A model generated the notes under the pieces. That model saw only the letters and a list, made by a program, of their open reading frames with translations, was not told the DNA's origin and did not search any database. Shown here one piece after another: positions 1 to 6,776 of a stretch of 10,747 bases of DNA. The stretch is from Planctomicrobium sp. (GTDB lineage Bacteria > Planctomycetota > Planctomycetia > Planctomycetales > Planctomycetaceae), in the NCBI GenBank assembly GCA_018659505.1, contig JABJMI010000805.1, positions 1 through 10,747 on the forward strand. Direction: 5' to 3'. A program made the position numbers and the translations under genes. Position 1 is the stretch's first letter. Every line of letters begins with the position of its first letter.

Positions 1-96
1 GCTCCCTCCGCGTTCTTCTGTTCATTTTTGGCTTAGAATTAGATAGATTTTCAACCGAACTGGTTAAGTAATGCCCGTGAATTCAGGTCGTGTAAT

Positions 97-612
97 TCAA
101 TCACCACCATGCAGAATCAATTCCGCAATCTCCTGAACGCGTGTTAACGGGATTCCCTCTCTTTGTTCGACAGCTAAGGGATGGTCAGTCGGTTCGAGTT
201 CTATGAAAGGTTTTCGACCGACTGCTCGGGGGTGGATGTTCGCCTTCAGGTTCTGGCTGTCTGGATAAGTCGGTAAAGTTGTTGCGATCAAGCCGAACAT
301 CGGTGGCTGCTGATCTCGTTCGGGATTCTCCCATTGATCGAGTGTCTTCTTGAAGTTCTCTTTGCTGACTGAGACCCAAACATCCCATGAAAAAAGTTGA
401 TCCGAATCAATGATCGGCAGCTCCAGGTTTCCACAAAGGAAAAAATGCTCCTGATCGATAACGCAGAGGTCAGGCGAGAGCATTGTTCTCTCTGAGACTT
501 CTTCCGCTGGAATCGAAAAGTAGATTGCCGGTGCTTCAGGTCCATAAGCGAGCGGCAGTTCGTCATGGTATTGCTCGCAGCGACTGCATTGAAAACCATT
601 TTTATTTGACAT
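97..612 (-). CDS. DUF2199 domain protein
   Basis: A 171-residue protein whose whole length matches the DUF2199 family as I know it. It opens with F-x-C-x-x-C-x3-H followed by LP (C9, C12, H16), which suggests a small metal-binding or structural knuckle. The family block SPDLC (46-50) with a following FFLCG is present, as is WDVWVSVS (76-83), and HPLAVEQ-x-GI (144-154) lies near the C-terminus. There is no signal peptide or membrane segment, so it is probably cytoplasmic. The start at 612 is chosen because the C-x-x-C knuckle begins nine residues later, as is usual for the family. No strong Shine-Dalgarno sequence precedes it. It is divergent from the MoxR gene across 176 bp. The family has no established function that I know of, and none is inferred here. 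Confidence 0.88.
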   Translation of the reverse strand: MSNKNGFQCSRCEQYHDELPLAYGPEAPAIYFSIPAEEVSERTMLSPDLCVIDQEHFFLCGNLELPIIDSDQLFSWDVWVSVSKENFKKTLDQWENPERDQQPPMFGLIATTLPTYPDSQNLKANIHPRAVGRKPFIELEPTDHPLAVEQREGIPLTRVQEIAELILHGGD

Positions 613-788
613 TCTGTTTGCTTTCGAAATTCATGACTCTTCTCGTGTTACGATTCTCTGCACGATCAAGTCAGATAGTGTAGACACGTCGTGCATTCCT
701 AAAAAGCTGACTCTGTTGTTGGATTGTTATCATCCAGTAAACTGATGTATTGATGAAGTGAACTCAACCGATATGAACTGAGTCTGGA

Positions 789-1865
789 ATGAATCGACAA
801 AGTGATGATGCAGGTCTGCTTGAAGGACTTGGTGAAAGTGAGACCAGCGAGATGGAAGCGCAAGCGATCCGTGGGCTTGCGACTGCCTACTCGCGGATGC
901 GTGAAGAAATCGGCAAGGTGATCATCGGTCAAGAAGATGTAGTCGACCAGTTGTTGATTGCACTCTTCAGCCGCGGACATTGTCTGCTGGTCGGTGTTCC
1001 AGGATTAGCGAAAACGCTACTCGTCAGTACTGTTGCCCGTATCTTGCAACTCTCGTTCCGTCGGATTCAGTTCACACCAGACTTAATGCCTTCGGACATC
1101 ACTGGAACTGATGTCTTGCAAGACGACCCTGAAACTGGTCACCGCAGTTTCCAATTTATGCAGGGACCGATCTTCACTCACATCTTATTAGCAGACGAAA
1201 TCAACCGGACTCCGCCGAAAACGCAAGCTGCTTTACTGGAAGCGATGCAAGAACGGCATGTCACTGTCGGCTCAAGCACTTATCGATTGCCGTCTCCATT
1301 CTTCGTTTTAGCAACTCAGAATCCGATTGAGCAGGAAGGAACTTATCCTCTTCCCGAAGCACAACTTGACCGTTTTATGTTTAATGTGCTGGTCGATTAC
1401 CCAAGTGCTGCGGAGGAATTACGCATCCTCAAACAGACAACCGGCAGCCACAACCCTGAATTGAAACCAGCTTTGACAGGTCCACAAATTCTGGCACTTC
1501 AAGAGGTCGTAAGAAAAGTTCCCGTCGCTGAGCATGTTTTTGTTTATGCACGCGATCTTGTAAGAGCCACGCGACCAAATGAAGAAGGTGCGACTGGCTT
1601 CATTAAAAAATATCTGACGTGGGGCGCCGGTCCCAGGGCAGGGCAGTATCTCATTCTAGGTGCGAAAGCGCGTGCGATCTTAGAAGGTCGCTTTCATGTC
1701 ACGACTGAAGATGTGAAGTCGGTGGCGACTCCAGTTCTTAGGCATCGCATTCTGACAACATTTCAAGCCGACAGCGATGGAATTTCTCCAGAAGATGTGA
1801 TCCAAAAGCTGATCTCTCACGTTAAGGTTGAAGTAAAGGAAAAAGCAAATCGGTTAAGGAAGTAA
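789..1865 (+). CDS. MoxR-family AAA+ ATPase
   Basis: A 358-residue MoxR-type AAA+ ATPase, a class of chaperone-like enzymes that remodel or activate partner proteins, often with von Willebrand factor A proteins. Visible motifs in order are Walker A GVPGLAKT (69-76), the [12 protein letters not shown] block (95-106), Walker B ILLADE followed by INR (132-140), sensor 1 ATQNP (175-179), and AQLDRF with an arginine-finger candidate R195. The C-terminal part (about 215-350) is the usual lid region. The ATG at 789 gives a variable acidic N-terminus. An internal ATG at 852 (M22) is possible, and neither has a strong ribosome site. MoxR genes usually head operons with DUF58 and VWA membrane genes. 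Here the next gene is a sigma factor instead, so the partner is not visible in this window. Confidence 0.95.
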   Translation: MNRQSDDAGLLEGLGESETSEMEAQAIRGLATAYSRMREEIGKVIIGQEDVVDQLLIALFSRGHCLLVGVPGLAKTLLVSTVARILQLSFRRIQFTPDLMPSDITGTDVLQDDPETGHRSFQFMQGPIFTHILLADEINRTPPKTQAALLEAMQERHVTVGSSTYRLPSPFFVLATQNPIEQEGTYPLPEAQLDRFMFNVLVDYPSAAEELRILKQTTGSHNPELKPALTGPQILALQEVVRKVPVAEHVFVYARDLVRATRPNEEGATGFIKKYLTWGAGPRAGQYLILGAKARAILEGRFHVTTEDVKSVATPVLRHRILTTFQADSDGISPEDVIQKLISHVKVEVKEKANRLRK

Positions 1866-1879
1866 GTTCACTCGTTAGC

Positions 1880-1898
1880 TGCACACATATTGTGTGCA
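1880..1898. promoter_or_regulatory. Dyad between moxR-like and sigma-factor genes
   Basis: The sequence TGCACACATATTGTGTGCA has two perfect 8-bp arms around a 3-base centre. It lies 14 bp after the MoxR stop and 66 bp before the chosen sigma-factor ATG. There is no T-run after it, so it is unlikely to be an intrinsic terminator. A symmetric protein-binding site controlling the sigma gene is the simpler reading. No regulator is identified. Confidence 0.4.
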
Positions 1899-1964
1899 CC
1901 CCGCTGGACTTACGAATTATTTGAATTCTTCCATGGGGCGTATTCCAAGTTACTAACTAATTTT

Positions 1965-2603
1965 ATGACAAGCTCAGCTACAGATCGTGAACTAATTAAA
2001 CGTATTCGTGCCGGGGATGAAAAAGCCTGGCAGGAGTGTATCCGGCTGTACGAAGGTCGCTTGATCGCCTTTGTTGATAGCCGGTTGCGAGATCGTGCTG
2101 CTGCGGAAGATGTCGTTCAAGAGACATTTCTCGGTTTCTTAACGGCTTTGCCAAACTTCGACGAAACAAAAAAGATTCAATCATTCTTGTTTGCCATCGC
2201 TGCACATAAGTTGACAGATCTCTTCAGGAAAAACGGACGTCGCCCGACGCTTCCCTTGAATGCAGGCAATAGTTCCGCAGGAGATTACGATCCTGTCGGC
2301 AAAGCGCGCGTTGCATCGAGTATCGCCAGAAGTGTCGAGCGAAAAACCGGCGAAGAAGAAGTCATCTCCCAGGCACTTGAAGAGTTGATCTCTGGTTGGA
2401 AAAGCAGCCACGAATTCGAACGCTTGAAGTGTACAGAACTACTCTTTGTAAAAGGCTACGCCAATAAAGAAGTCGCTGACCTACTGAACATCAGCGAACA
2501 GGCAGTTGCCAATCACAAGTATTTTGTGGTCTCAAAGCTGAAAGACGCTGCCGAAAAGTATTCAAGCGATTTTGATCTCGATGCGTTTGGGTTATCTGAA
2601 TGA
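1965..2603 (+). CDS. ECF-type RNA polymerase sigma factor
   Basis: A 212-residue sigma-70 family protein with only regions 2 and 4, as in ECF sigma factors. Region 2 spans about residues 7-92. It includes AEDVVQETFLGFL (47-59), the core-binding helix, and IQSFLFAIAAHKLTDLFRK (71-89), the segment expected to read the -10 element. A polar linker of about 45 residues (92-137) follows. Region 4 (about 138-200) carries the helix-turn-helix ANKEVADLLNISEQAVANHK. I chose the ATG at 1965. A TTG at 1890 would add 25 aromatic-rich residues unlike the family and would begin inside the dyad at 1880-1898. Neither start has a clear Shine-Dalgarno sequence. It lies 99 bp downstream of the MoxR gene on the same strand, so co-transcription is possible. 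No anti-sigma gene is adjacent, so its control is unknown. Confidence 0.9.
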   Translation: MTSSATDRELIKRIRAGDEKAWQECIRLYEGRLIAFVDSRLRDRAAAEDVVQETFLGFLTALPNFDETKKIQSFLFAIAAHKLTDLFRKNGRRPTLPLNAGNSSAGDYDPVGKARVASSIARSVERKTGEEEVISQALEELISGWKSSHEFERLKCTELLFVKGYANKEVADLLNISEQAVANHKYFVVSKLKDAAEKYSSDFDLDAFGLSE

Positions 2604-2720
2604 TGCTTGAGACGTACTCTCTCATTTTGAAAGTTTTGGCTCAACGATAATATGCTGTCCGCTGTTCTATTCTGAGCGGGAAACAGTTTCAACTCGGAGA
2701 GATTCAGCCGAAAGAGATCT

Positions 2721-2783
2721 GGAACACTGATCTCCGCTAATCAGCACTAATGAAAGAGATTGATTAGTGATGATTAGTGTTCC
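2721..2783. repeat. Imperfect inverted repeat, GATTAGTG type
   Basis: Arms at 2721-2743 and 2761-2783 are complementary at 19 of 23 positions, with a 17-base spacer. The right arm contains GATTAGTG twice (2762 and 2772, period 10), and the spacer carries a further related ACTAAT. The ends are exact (GGAACACT with AGTGTTCC). It could form a long hairpin in RNA or single-stranded DNA. It is one of several stuttering inverted repeats in this window. Confidence 0.75.
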
Positions 2784-3036
2784 AATGAGAAGCTTCTCAG
2801 CCAAGGAGGCTGCGTTGTGTTGATCTGCCTCACAGCACTCACCGCAATAATGATTTGCGAAACGGCGTTTCTTGGCTTCTTTAATTGCCGTAAGTTCATA
2901 TTAATGTGGTGTTTGTGTTAATGTTGTAAGGTGGGGGAATAGACTCTGTCGGTTCTTGTCGCAGGGAAAGTCACGAGTGAGGGTAGACGTTGCCTTGGAT
3001 TCGGCTCTAAAATGGCTAATTCGTAACAGATCAGCC

Positions 3037-3056
3037 TGATAATGAATTCATTATCA
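3037..3056. promoter_or_regulatory. Perfect 20-bp palindrome, Fur-box-like
   Basis: TGATAATGAATTCATTATCA is self-complementary at every position and ends 19 bp before the DUF1573 start codon. Its half-sites match the classical Fur box (GATAATGAT-AAT-CATTATC), but it is one base shorter at the centre. The position between promoter and ribosome site suits a repressor operator. Assignment to Fur is inference from the resemblance. The altered spacing could mean another regulator of the family or an unrelated one. Confidence 0.5.
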
Positions 3057-3075
3057 TCAATATGATAGAAGAGTT

Positions 3076-4140
3076 ATGTACTTCGCGGCTAAGAATGGAG
3101 AGTTCGGCGTGATTCCTAAATCGATAGTTGCTGCGTTGATGGTTTGCGCCTGTTTGACGACTAGCGGAGTCGTTGAAGCACAAGGTGCAGAGTTAAACTG
3201 GGCTGAGAAAATGTTCTCGGACCTCAAAGTCGATTTCGGGACCGTCGCTCGTGGAGCAGATACTCGACATCAGATTGTCCTTGAAAATCTGTATGAAGAA
3301 GATGTGATCATTCTCGATGTCGACACCACTTGTGGTTGTACAGCTGCCAATCCTGACAAAACGATGTTGAAGACCGGTGAGAAAGCACGCATTGATGTCG
3401 TCATGGATACTCGAAAGTTCATGCACCGCAAAGATTCGAATGTCGACGTGACACTCGAATTCCATGGAGCGAAAGGGACGGCTACTAAAAAGATTCGTGT
3501 GCCAATCACGGTCTATATTCGTTCAGACGTTGTATTAACTCCGGGGAACGTAGATTTTGGTGTCGTCGACTTTGGACAAGCAGCCGAGCGTACGATCAAG
3601 GTTGCCTATGCAGGTCGGGAAGATTGGCAAATTAAATCAATTAAAAACGATACCAAAATTCTCAAGGCACAGATCGTTGAAACCGAGCGGGGTAATGGTC
3701 GCGTTACATATAGTTTGACTGTGCAACTTGATGGGAATTCCGGTATCGGCACATTCCAGGATAAACTCTATCTGGTCACCGACGATCAGAATTCCCCCGA
3801 GGTTCCAGTGCCGGTCGTCGGACGAATTGCTCCTGATATTGAGGTCGTTCCTGGTCAATTTGCCTTAGGCAATGTTTCTGCCGGAGATGTGAAACCATTC
3901 AATGTCGTCATCAAAGGGAGAAAACCTTTCGTGATTGAAAGTATTGAATGCGAGAAACACCCCGAAAGCTTTGAAATCCGCCCGCTGGCAGGCGAAGCGA
4001 AAACTGTTCATGTGATTCCGTTTCGCTTTACCGCTCCTGAACAGGTCGGAGAGTTCGCAGACACATTTACTGTGACTGTTGCCGGTCGCGAAGGAACTCT
4101 CTCATTCGGAGCAAATGGTGTTGTTGGCAGCGGTACTTAG
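3076..4140 (+). CDS. Secreted DUF1573 protein with Ig-like repeats
   Basis: A 354-residue exported protein. A signal peptide is visible: lysines at K6 and K15, a hydrophobic stretch SIVAALMVCACLTTSGVV (16-33), and likely cleavage after VEA (35). The first domain (about 47-150) is DUF1573: the VDFGTVARG strand start, then an N-x-Y step, then DVDTTCGCTAA with C86 and C88, the family's signature cysteine pair. Two further beta-sandwich repeats follow, at about 155-250 and 253-350. Each opens with the same pattern (VDFGVVDFGQ at about 159, FALGNVSAGD at about 262), resembling ASPM/SPD-2/Hydin-type modules. A GAAGAG ribosome site at 3068-3073 supports the ATG at 3076. The protein probably acts in the periplasm or on the cell surface. 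Its biochemical role is not established. The palindrome just upstream suggests regulated expression. Confidence 0.9.
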   Translation: MYFAAKNGEFGVIPKSIVAALMVCACLTTSGVVEAQGAELNWAEKMFSDLKVDFGTVARGADTRHQIVLENLYEEDVIILDVDTTCGCTAANPDKTMLKTGEKARIDVVMDTRKFMHRKDSNVDVTLEFHGAKGTATKKIRVPITVYIRSDVVLTPGNVDFGVVDFGQAAERTIKVAYAGREDWQIKSIKNDTKILKAQIVETERGNGRVTYSLTVQLDGNSGIGTFQDKLYLVTDDQNSPEVPVPVVGRIAPDIEVVPGQFALGNVSAGDVKPFNVVIKGRKPFVIESIECEKHPESFEIRPLAGEAKTVHVIPFRFTAPEQVGEFADTFTVTVAGREGTLSFGANGVVGSGT

Positions 4141-4462
4141 CTGTTAGAAATTCTACAGTATTACCATTTTAGAGCTGATTCTTGTTCGATTGAATCGGTT
4201 AAACACAAGTCGGATCTTAATGGATATCAAATTGGCGGTTCGATGCGGACAATGTGTTGATCGTAGCCATTCAACCCACAAAATGACGACGACAAAGTGT
4301 CTCTGTTAACTCAAGCTCAGTTCATCGTTAAACTGTGACATTGAACAATTGTTTCGTTATTCAACTACTCTTTATGTAGGAATTCACAAGCATCGATTCT
4401 TATTGAAGTCTGTTGTTTTAGATATTTTCAGATTCATCTATCTTTGGGAAGAGGGGTAAACA
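4141..4462. other. Intergenic region, no gene
   Basis: These 322 bp show no coding frame. Directly after the DUF1573 stop is a small hairpin (4141-4158, eight pairs with one bulge and essentially no loop) followed only by an AT-rich stretch, so it is at best a weak terminator. An AACAATTGTT palindrome sits near 4345. I could not pick out a -35/-10 pair for the next gene with confidence. Confidence 0.5.
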
Positions 4463-5224
4463 ATGGAGCCTACACAACATCCGGTCTGGAATGCCTTTAA
4501 GAACCGTTTAGCAGGAAAAGCGGGCTGGACTGAGGACAAAATTCTCGACCTTTGGACCGACTTTGTTAATGGAATGGAACTTCAGAAGCAATTCATTGCG
4601 AAAGACAAAACGAACAACACACACATCGCGAAAAAGACCTCCAATAAGCATTACGAAGGGATTGCCACGAAACTGAAAGAGAAATTGGTGGCAGCTGACG
4701 GAAAGATGGCATTGTGGTGTGGAGGCTATGGAGTCAGCGAATACGCTAGATACAAGGGTTACACAACACTCGAAAGTACAGTTTTGGGAGGAGCGTTTGA
4801 TCAGCTCTATGAACAGAATTTAAAGCCGAATAATATCTCCTGGGATGTCATTGCGCCGTTATGGAATGCTCTCTCTGAGATGTACGTCAAAATGGGGAAG
4901 TCGGCAGTCACTGTCTTTATTCGTGTTCACGATCCTATGAGTGTGCTGCTGAGAAAAGAGATCCCTGCGGTTGCGGGCAAGAATAATTTTATCAACAGGA
5001 CATTCGCAGATCTGGAAGATCTGTCATACGATGGGCTCTCATGGAGGGTCGTTTTTGGGGACGGAGCAAAAGAACAACTTAAGGAGCTAAACGAGAAAGG
5101 CGAATTAGTTGACAGCTATGGATTTATATCGCTAATGCAAGCCAGAAAAGTCCTCAAAGCCTATTTGGCTAAGAACTGTGACGGTCGGACAAACTTCGCT
5201 GCGAAAGCAATGAAAACCGATTGA
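4463..5224 (+). CDS. CD38/ADP-ribosyl cyclase-like NAD-consuming enzyme
   Basis: A 253-residue protein that I align by eye with human CD38 and Aplysia ADP-ribosyl cyclase over nearly its whole length. Blocks in order: VWNAFKNRL (8-16; CD38 has VWDAFKGAF); LWCGGYGVSEYA (84-95; Aplysia FWSGVYDEAHDYA); TLESTVLGGAFDQL (102-115; CD38 TLEDTLLGYLADDL); LWNALSEMY (133-141; CD38 FWKTVSRRF); KEIPAV (165-170; Aplysia YELPNL); WRVVFGD (194-200; CD38 AWVIHGG). This places W85, E104, W134 and E166 at the active-site positions, with E166 as the catalytic glutamate. Such enzymes cleave NAD to nicotinamide and cyclic or linear ADP-ribose. There is no signal peptide or membrane anchor and only two cysteines (C86, C239), so it is probably cytoplasmic. 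AGAGGGG at about 4449-4455 supports the start. It is a lone gene with no partner on its strand. The product type (cyclase or hydrolase) cannot be told from sequence. Confidence 0.72.
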   Translation: MEPTQHPVWNAFKNRLAGKAGWTEDKILDLWTDFVNGMELQKQFIAKDKTNNTHIAKKTSNKHYEGIATKLKEKLVAADGKMALWCGGYGVSEYARYKGYTTLESTVLGGAFDQLYEQNLKPNNISWDVIAPLWNALSEMYVKMGKSAVTVFIRVHDPMSVLLRKEIPAVAGKNNFINRTFADLEDLSYDGLSWRVVFGDGAKEQLKELNEKGELVDSYGFISLMQARKVLKAYLAKNCDGRTNFAAKAMKTD

Positions 5225-5289
5225 CAGATTTCACTCTGAATTGATTCAATTGGGTGGTTTACATATTGATCAGTCTTTGTCTGTTAACT

Positions 5290-6213
5290 TCAGTCAATCT
5301 TAATCGGTGGGACGAAGTCATCTGGCTTCAAGGTCAGCAGCGAACAGTTAAGAGCTGGCAAAAGTCTTTCTGCGGTATTGCCGATCAAATAGCCTGGGAT
5401 TCCGCCACGGGCGATTGTCCCCATAACTAAGAGTCCGGCTTGATGTTCGTTCACTGCTTCTTCAACTACGGAATCAGCTGGACCACCTTGAATGACGACT
5501 TGCGTACCTTGCTGTAGAGTGCGGAAGTCGGTCATCGATAAGCGTTCGTTGACTTCGTCTTCAGCGTCTTGGCGGCATTTGGCTTTATATGCGTCAAGAT
5601 CCTCCTGGGACGCCTCTGTTCTTCGCATTGGACCTTCCAGCGGATAATTTACGGAATGTACGACGACAAGTCTGGCATCAATGAGTTGTCCGGTAGAGAC
5701 CGCTGCATGAAGAACTTTCTCACCAACTGGGGAAAAGTCATCCGCTGCGACAATCGTTTCAACATCCAATGGTTGAACATCTGGACGTGTAATAAAAACC
5801 GCACACGGACAACTTCGGATCAGCTTCATAGCAGTACTGCCGTAGAGCATCCGCTGGGCGGTCGTTTTCTCTCGCGTCCCTACGATGACCAAGTCCGAAT
5901 CTGATTGAATTGCTTCTCTCGTGATTTCGTACCAGCCTTTTCCGTAGACGATTTTAGAGCTGATCTGCATATCGCTCTGTGCCGAATCGTTGATCAATTC
6001 TCCTAATCGATTGTTGACAATCGACTGTGGGCTATCTGCATCATCCGCACCTGCTTCTAAGGACGGATCTAAAACTGTGATGAACGAAAGTTCTCCGCTG
6101 ACCATTTTTGCCAGCCAGATCGCTTTTTGAATTGCAACTTCAGTCGGCACAGGGAGTTTGCCGGTGTGTGAATTAAAATCGACACCAACGAGGATTTTTT
6201 TATACGACTGCAT
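5290..6213 (-). CDS. Tandem-domain universal stress protein (UspA family)
   Basis: A 307-residue cytoplasmic protein with two Usp domains, about 4-143 and 150-297, an arrangement like UspE. Domain 1 starts KKILVGVDF and ends in GTREKTTAQRMLYGSTAMKLI (112-132). Domain 2 starts ETIVAADDFSPVG and ends in GTIARGGIPGYLIGNTAERLL (265-285). Both resemble the G-x2-G-x9-G-S/T nucleotide-binding loop. Domain 2 keeps the glycine spacing, but N279 replaces the first Ser/Thr. Domain 1 has Lys-Thr where the second glycine is expected, so domain 2 is the better ATP-binding candidate. AAAGG eight bases upstream supports the start. The gene is convergent with the CD38-like gene, with 65 bp between stops. Usp proteins modulate survival under stress; the specific signal is unknown. 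Confidence 0.93.
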   Translation of the reverse strand: MQSYKKILVGVDFNSHTGKLPVPTEVAIQKAIWLAKMVSGELSFITVLDPSLEAGADDADSPQSIVNNRLGELINDSAQSDMQISSKIVYGKGWYEITREAIQSDSDLVIVGTREKTTAQRMLYGSTAMKLIRSCPCAVFITRPDVQPLDVETIVAADDFSPVGEKVLHAAVSTGQLIDARLVVVHSVNYPLEGPMRRTEASQEDLDAYKAKCRQDAEDEVNERLSMTDFRTLQQGTQVVIQGGPADSVVEEAVNEHQAGLLVMGTIARGGIPGYLIGNTAERLLPALNCSLLTLKPDDFVPPIKID

Positions 6214-6298
6214 GGGAAACCTTTACTGTTCTATTTGTAGCCCGCGAATGATTACGGTCTATTATCTCTGATTGTTGAATGTATTGAAACTATTGGAC

Positions 6299-6686
6299 AA
6301 CCACGAAACACACAAATGACACGAAAACACTGTCGTGAAAGACCCGCATGAGTCCCTGAATCTGTCTATCTCATTCTGAAAACTTAGACAGGATTGACAT
6401 GATGAACATGATAAATTTGGTGCCCCCCTCGAATTGAACGATCTCTACGTCCCTGAAGAGAATTCATAACAGGTCAGTCAATCATTCCAACGAAGGCAAA
6501 AATTTCTATTTGATGAAAAGAATGGAGTGCATCTTATCCTGTAAATCATGTCCATCCTGTCTACTTACTTTTGTCATAAAAGTGTGGAGCGTCAAGATTT
6601 TTCGATCGTCTTTGCATTTCCAAAGTTTCCTGATTTGTTTAGTGGCTGCCCTTTTTTCTTTCGTGTGATTCGTATATTTCGCGGTT
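6299..6686. repeat. Outer inverted repeat, CACGAAA type, in gene-free gap
   Basis: Arms at 6299-6326 and 6659-6686 are complementary at 23 of 28 positions; four of the five mismatches are transitions. Each arm stutters with period 9 (CACGAAA at 6302, CACAAA at 6311, CACGAAAA at 6320). The arms enclose a second, unrelated inverted pair. The whole gap 6214-6776 lacks a convincing gene: the open frame on the minus strand reads through the repeat arms and resembles no protein I know. Arms of this wording recur in many unrelated bacterial genomes, from memory often beside GxxExxY (PDDEXK-like) genes. No such gene is present here. Confidence 0.75.
6385..6563. repeat. Inner inverted repeat, GACAGGAT type
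   Basis: Arms at 6385-6414 and 6534-6563 are complementary at 26 of 30 positions, with about 119 bases between. The left arm is a period-9 series: GACAGGATT (6387), GACATGATG (6396), AACATGATA (6405). A third copy of CTGTCTA at 6362-6368 could pair locally with TAGACAG at 6385-6391, giving an alternative small hairpin. The pair sits symmetrically inside the outer repeat, 58 bases in from the left arm and 95 from the right. Confidence 0.75.
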
Positions 6687-6776
6687 AAAAGAGTCTCTTT
6701 TCTCACCAATCCGTCAACGGGTACATTATCTCTGATCGCAACGAATACTTTCATCGAAGACCTACGAACAATTTTT

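Larger units (their letters stand above)
2604..3075. other. Intergenic region, no gene
   Basis: These 472 bp contain no convincing reading frame. They hold the inverted repeat at 2721-2783, a short palindrome GAAACGGCGTTTC at 2859-2871, and the Fur-box-like palindrome at 3037-3056. A weak stem (CCGCT at 2659 with AGCGG at 2675) lies after the sigma gene but lacks a proper T-run. No clear promoter was recognised. Confidence 0.6.

Noticed and set aside
1..36. Possible tail of an upstream plus-strand gene ending at TAG (34-36)
   Set aside because: Eleven codons are too few to recognise anything, so it cannot be told from chance.
1890..1964. A TTG-started 25-residue N-terminal extension of the sigma factor
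   Set aside because: It begins within the dyad at 1880-1898, is aromatic-rich and unlike the ECF family; the ATG at 1965 gives a normal N-terminus.
4463..5224. ART/TNT-type NADase toxin fold for the CD38-like gene
   Set aside because: The Trp and Glu pattern and block order follow ADP-ribosyl cyclase; no R-S-E or H-Y-E arrangement of ART folds is evident.
5239..5251. AATTGATTCAATT palindrome between the convergent CD38-like and Usp genes as a bidirectional terminator
   Set aside because: The stem is six AT-rich pairs with a one-base centre and no T-run on either side, too weak to call.
6299..6686. Insertion sequence or CRISPR array
   Set aside because: There is no transposase or target duplication visible, and the repeats are mirrored stuttering arms without regular unique spacers.
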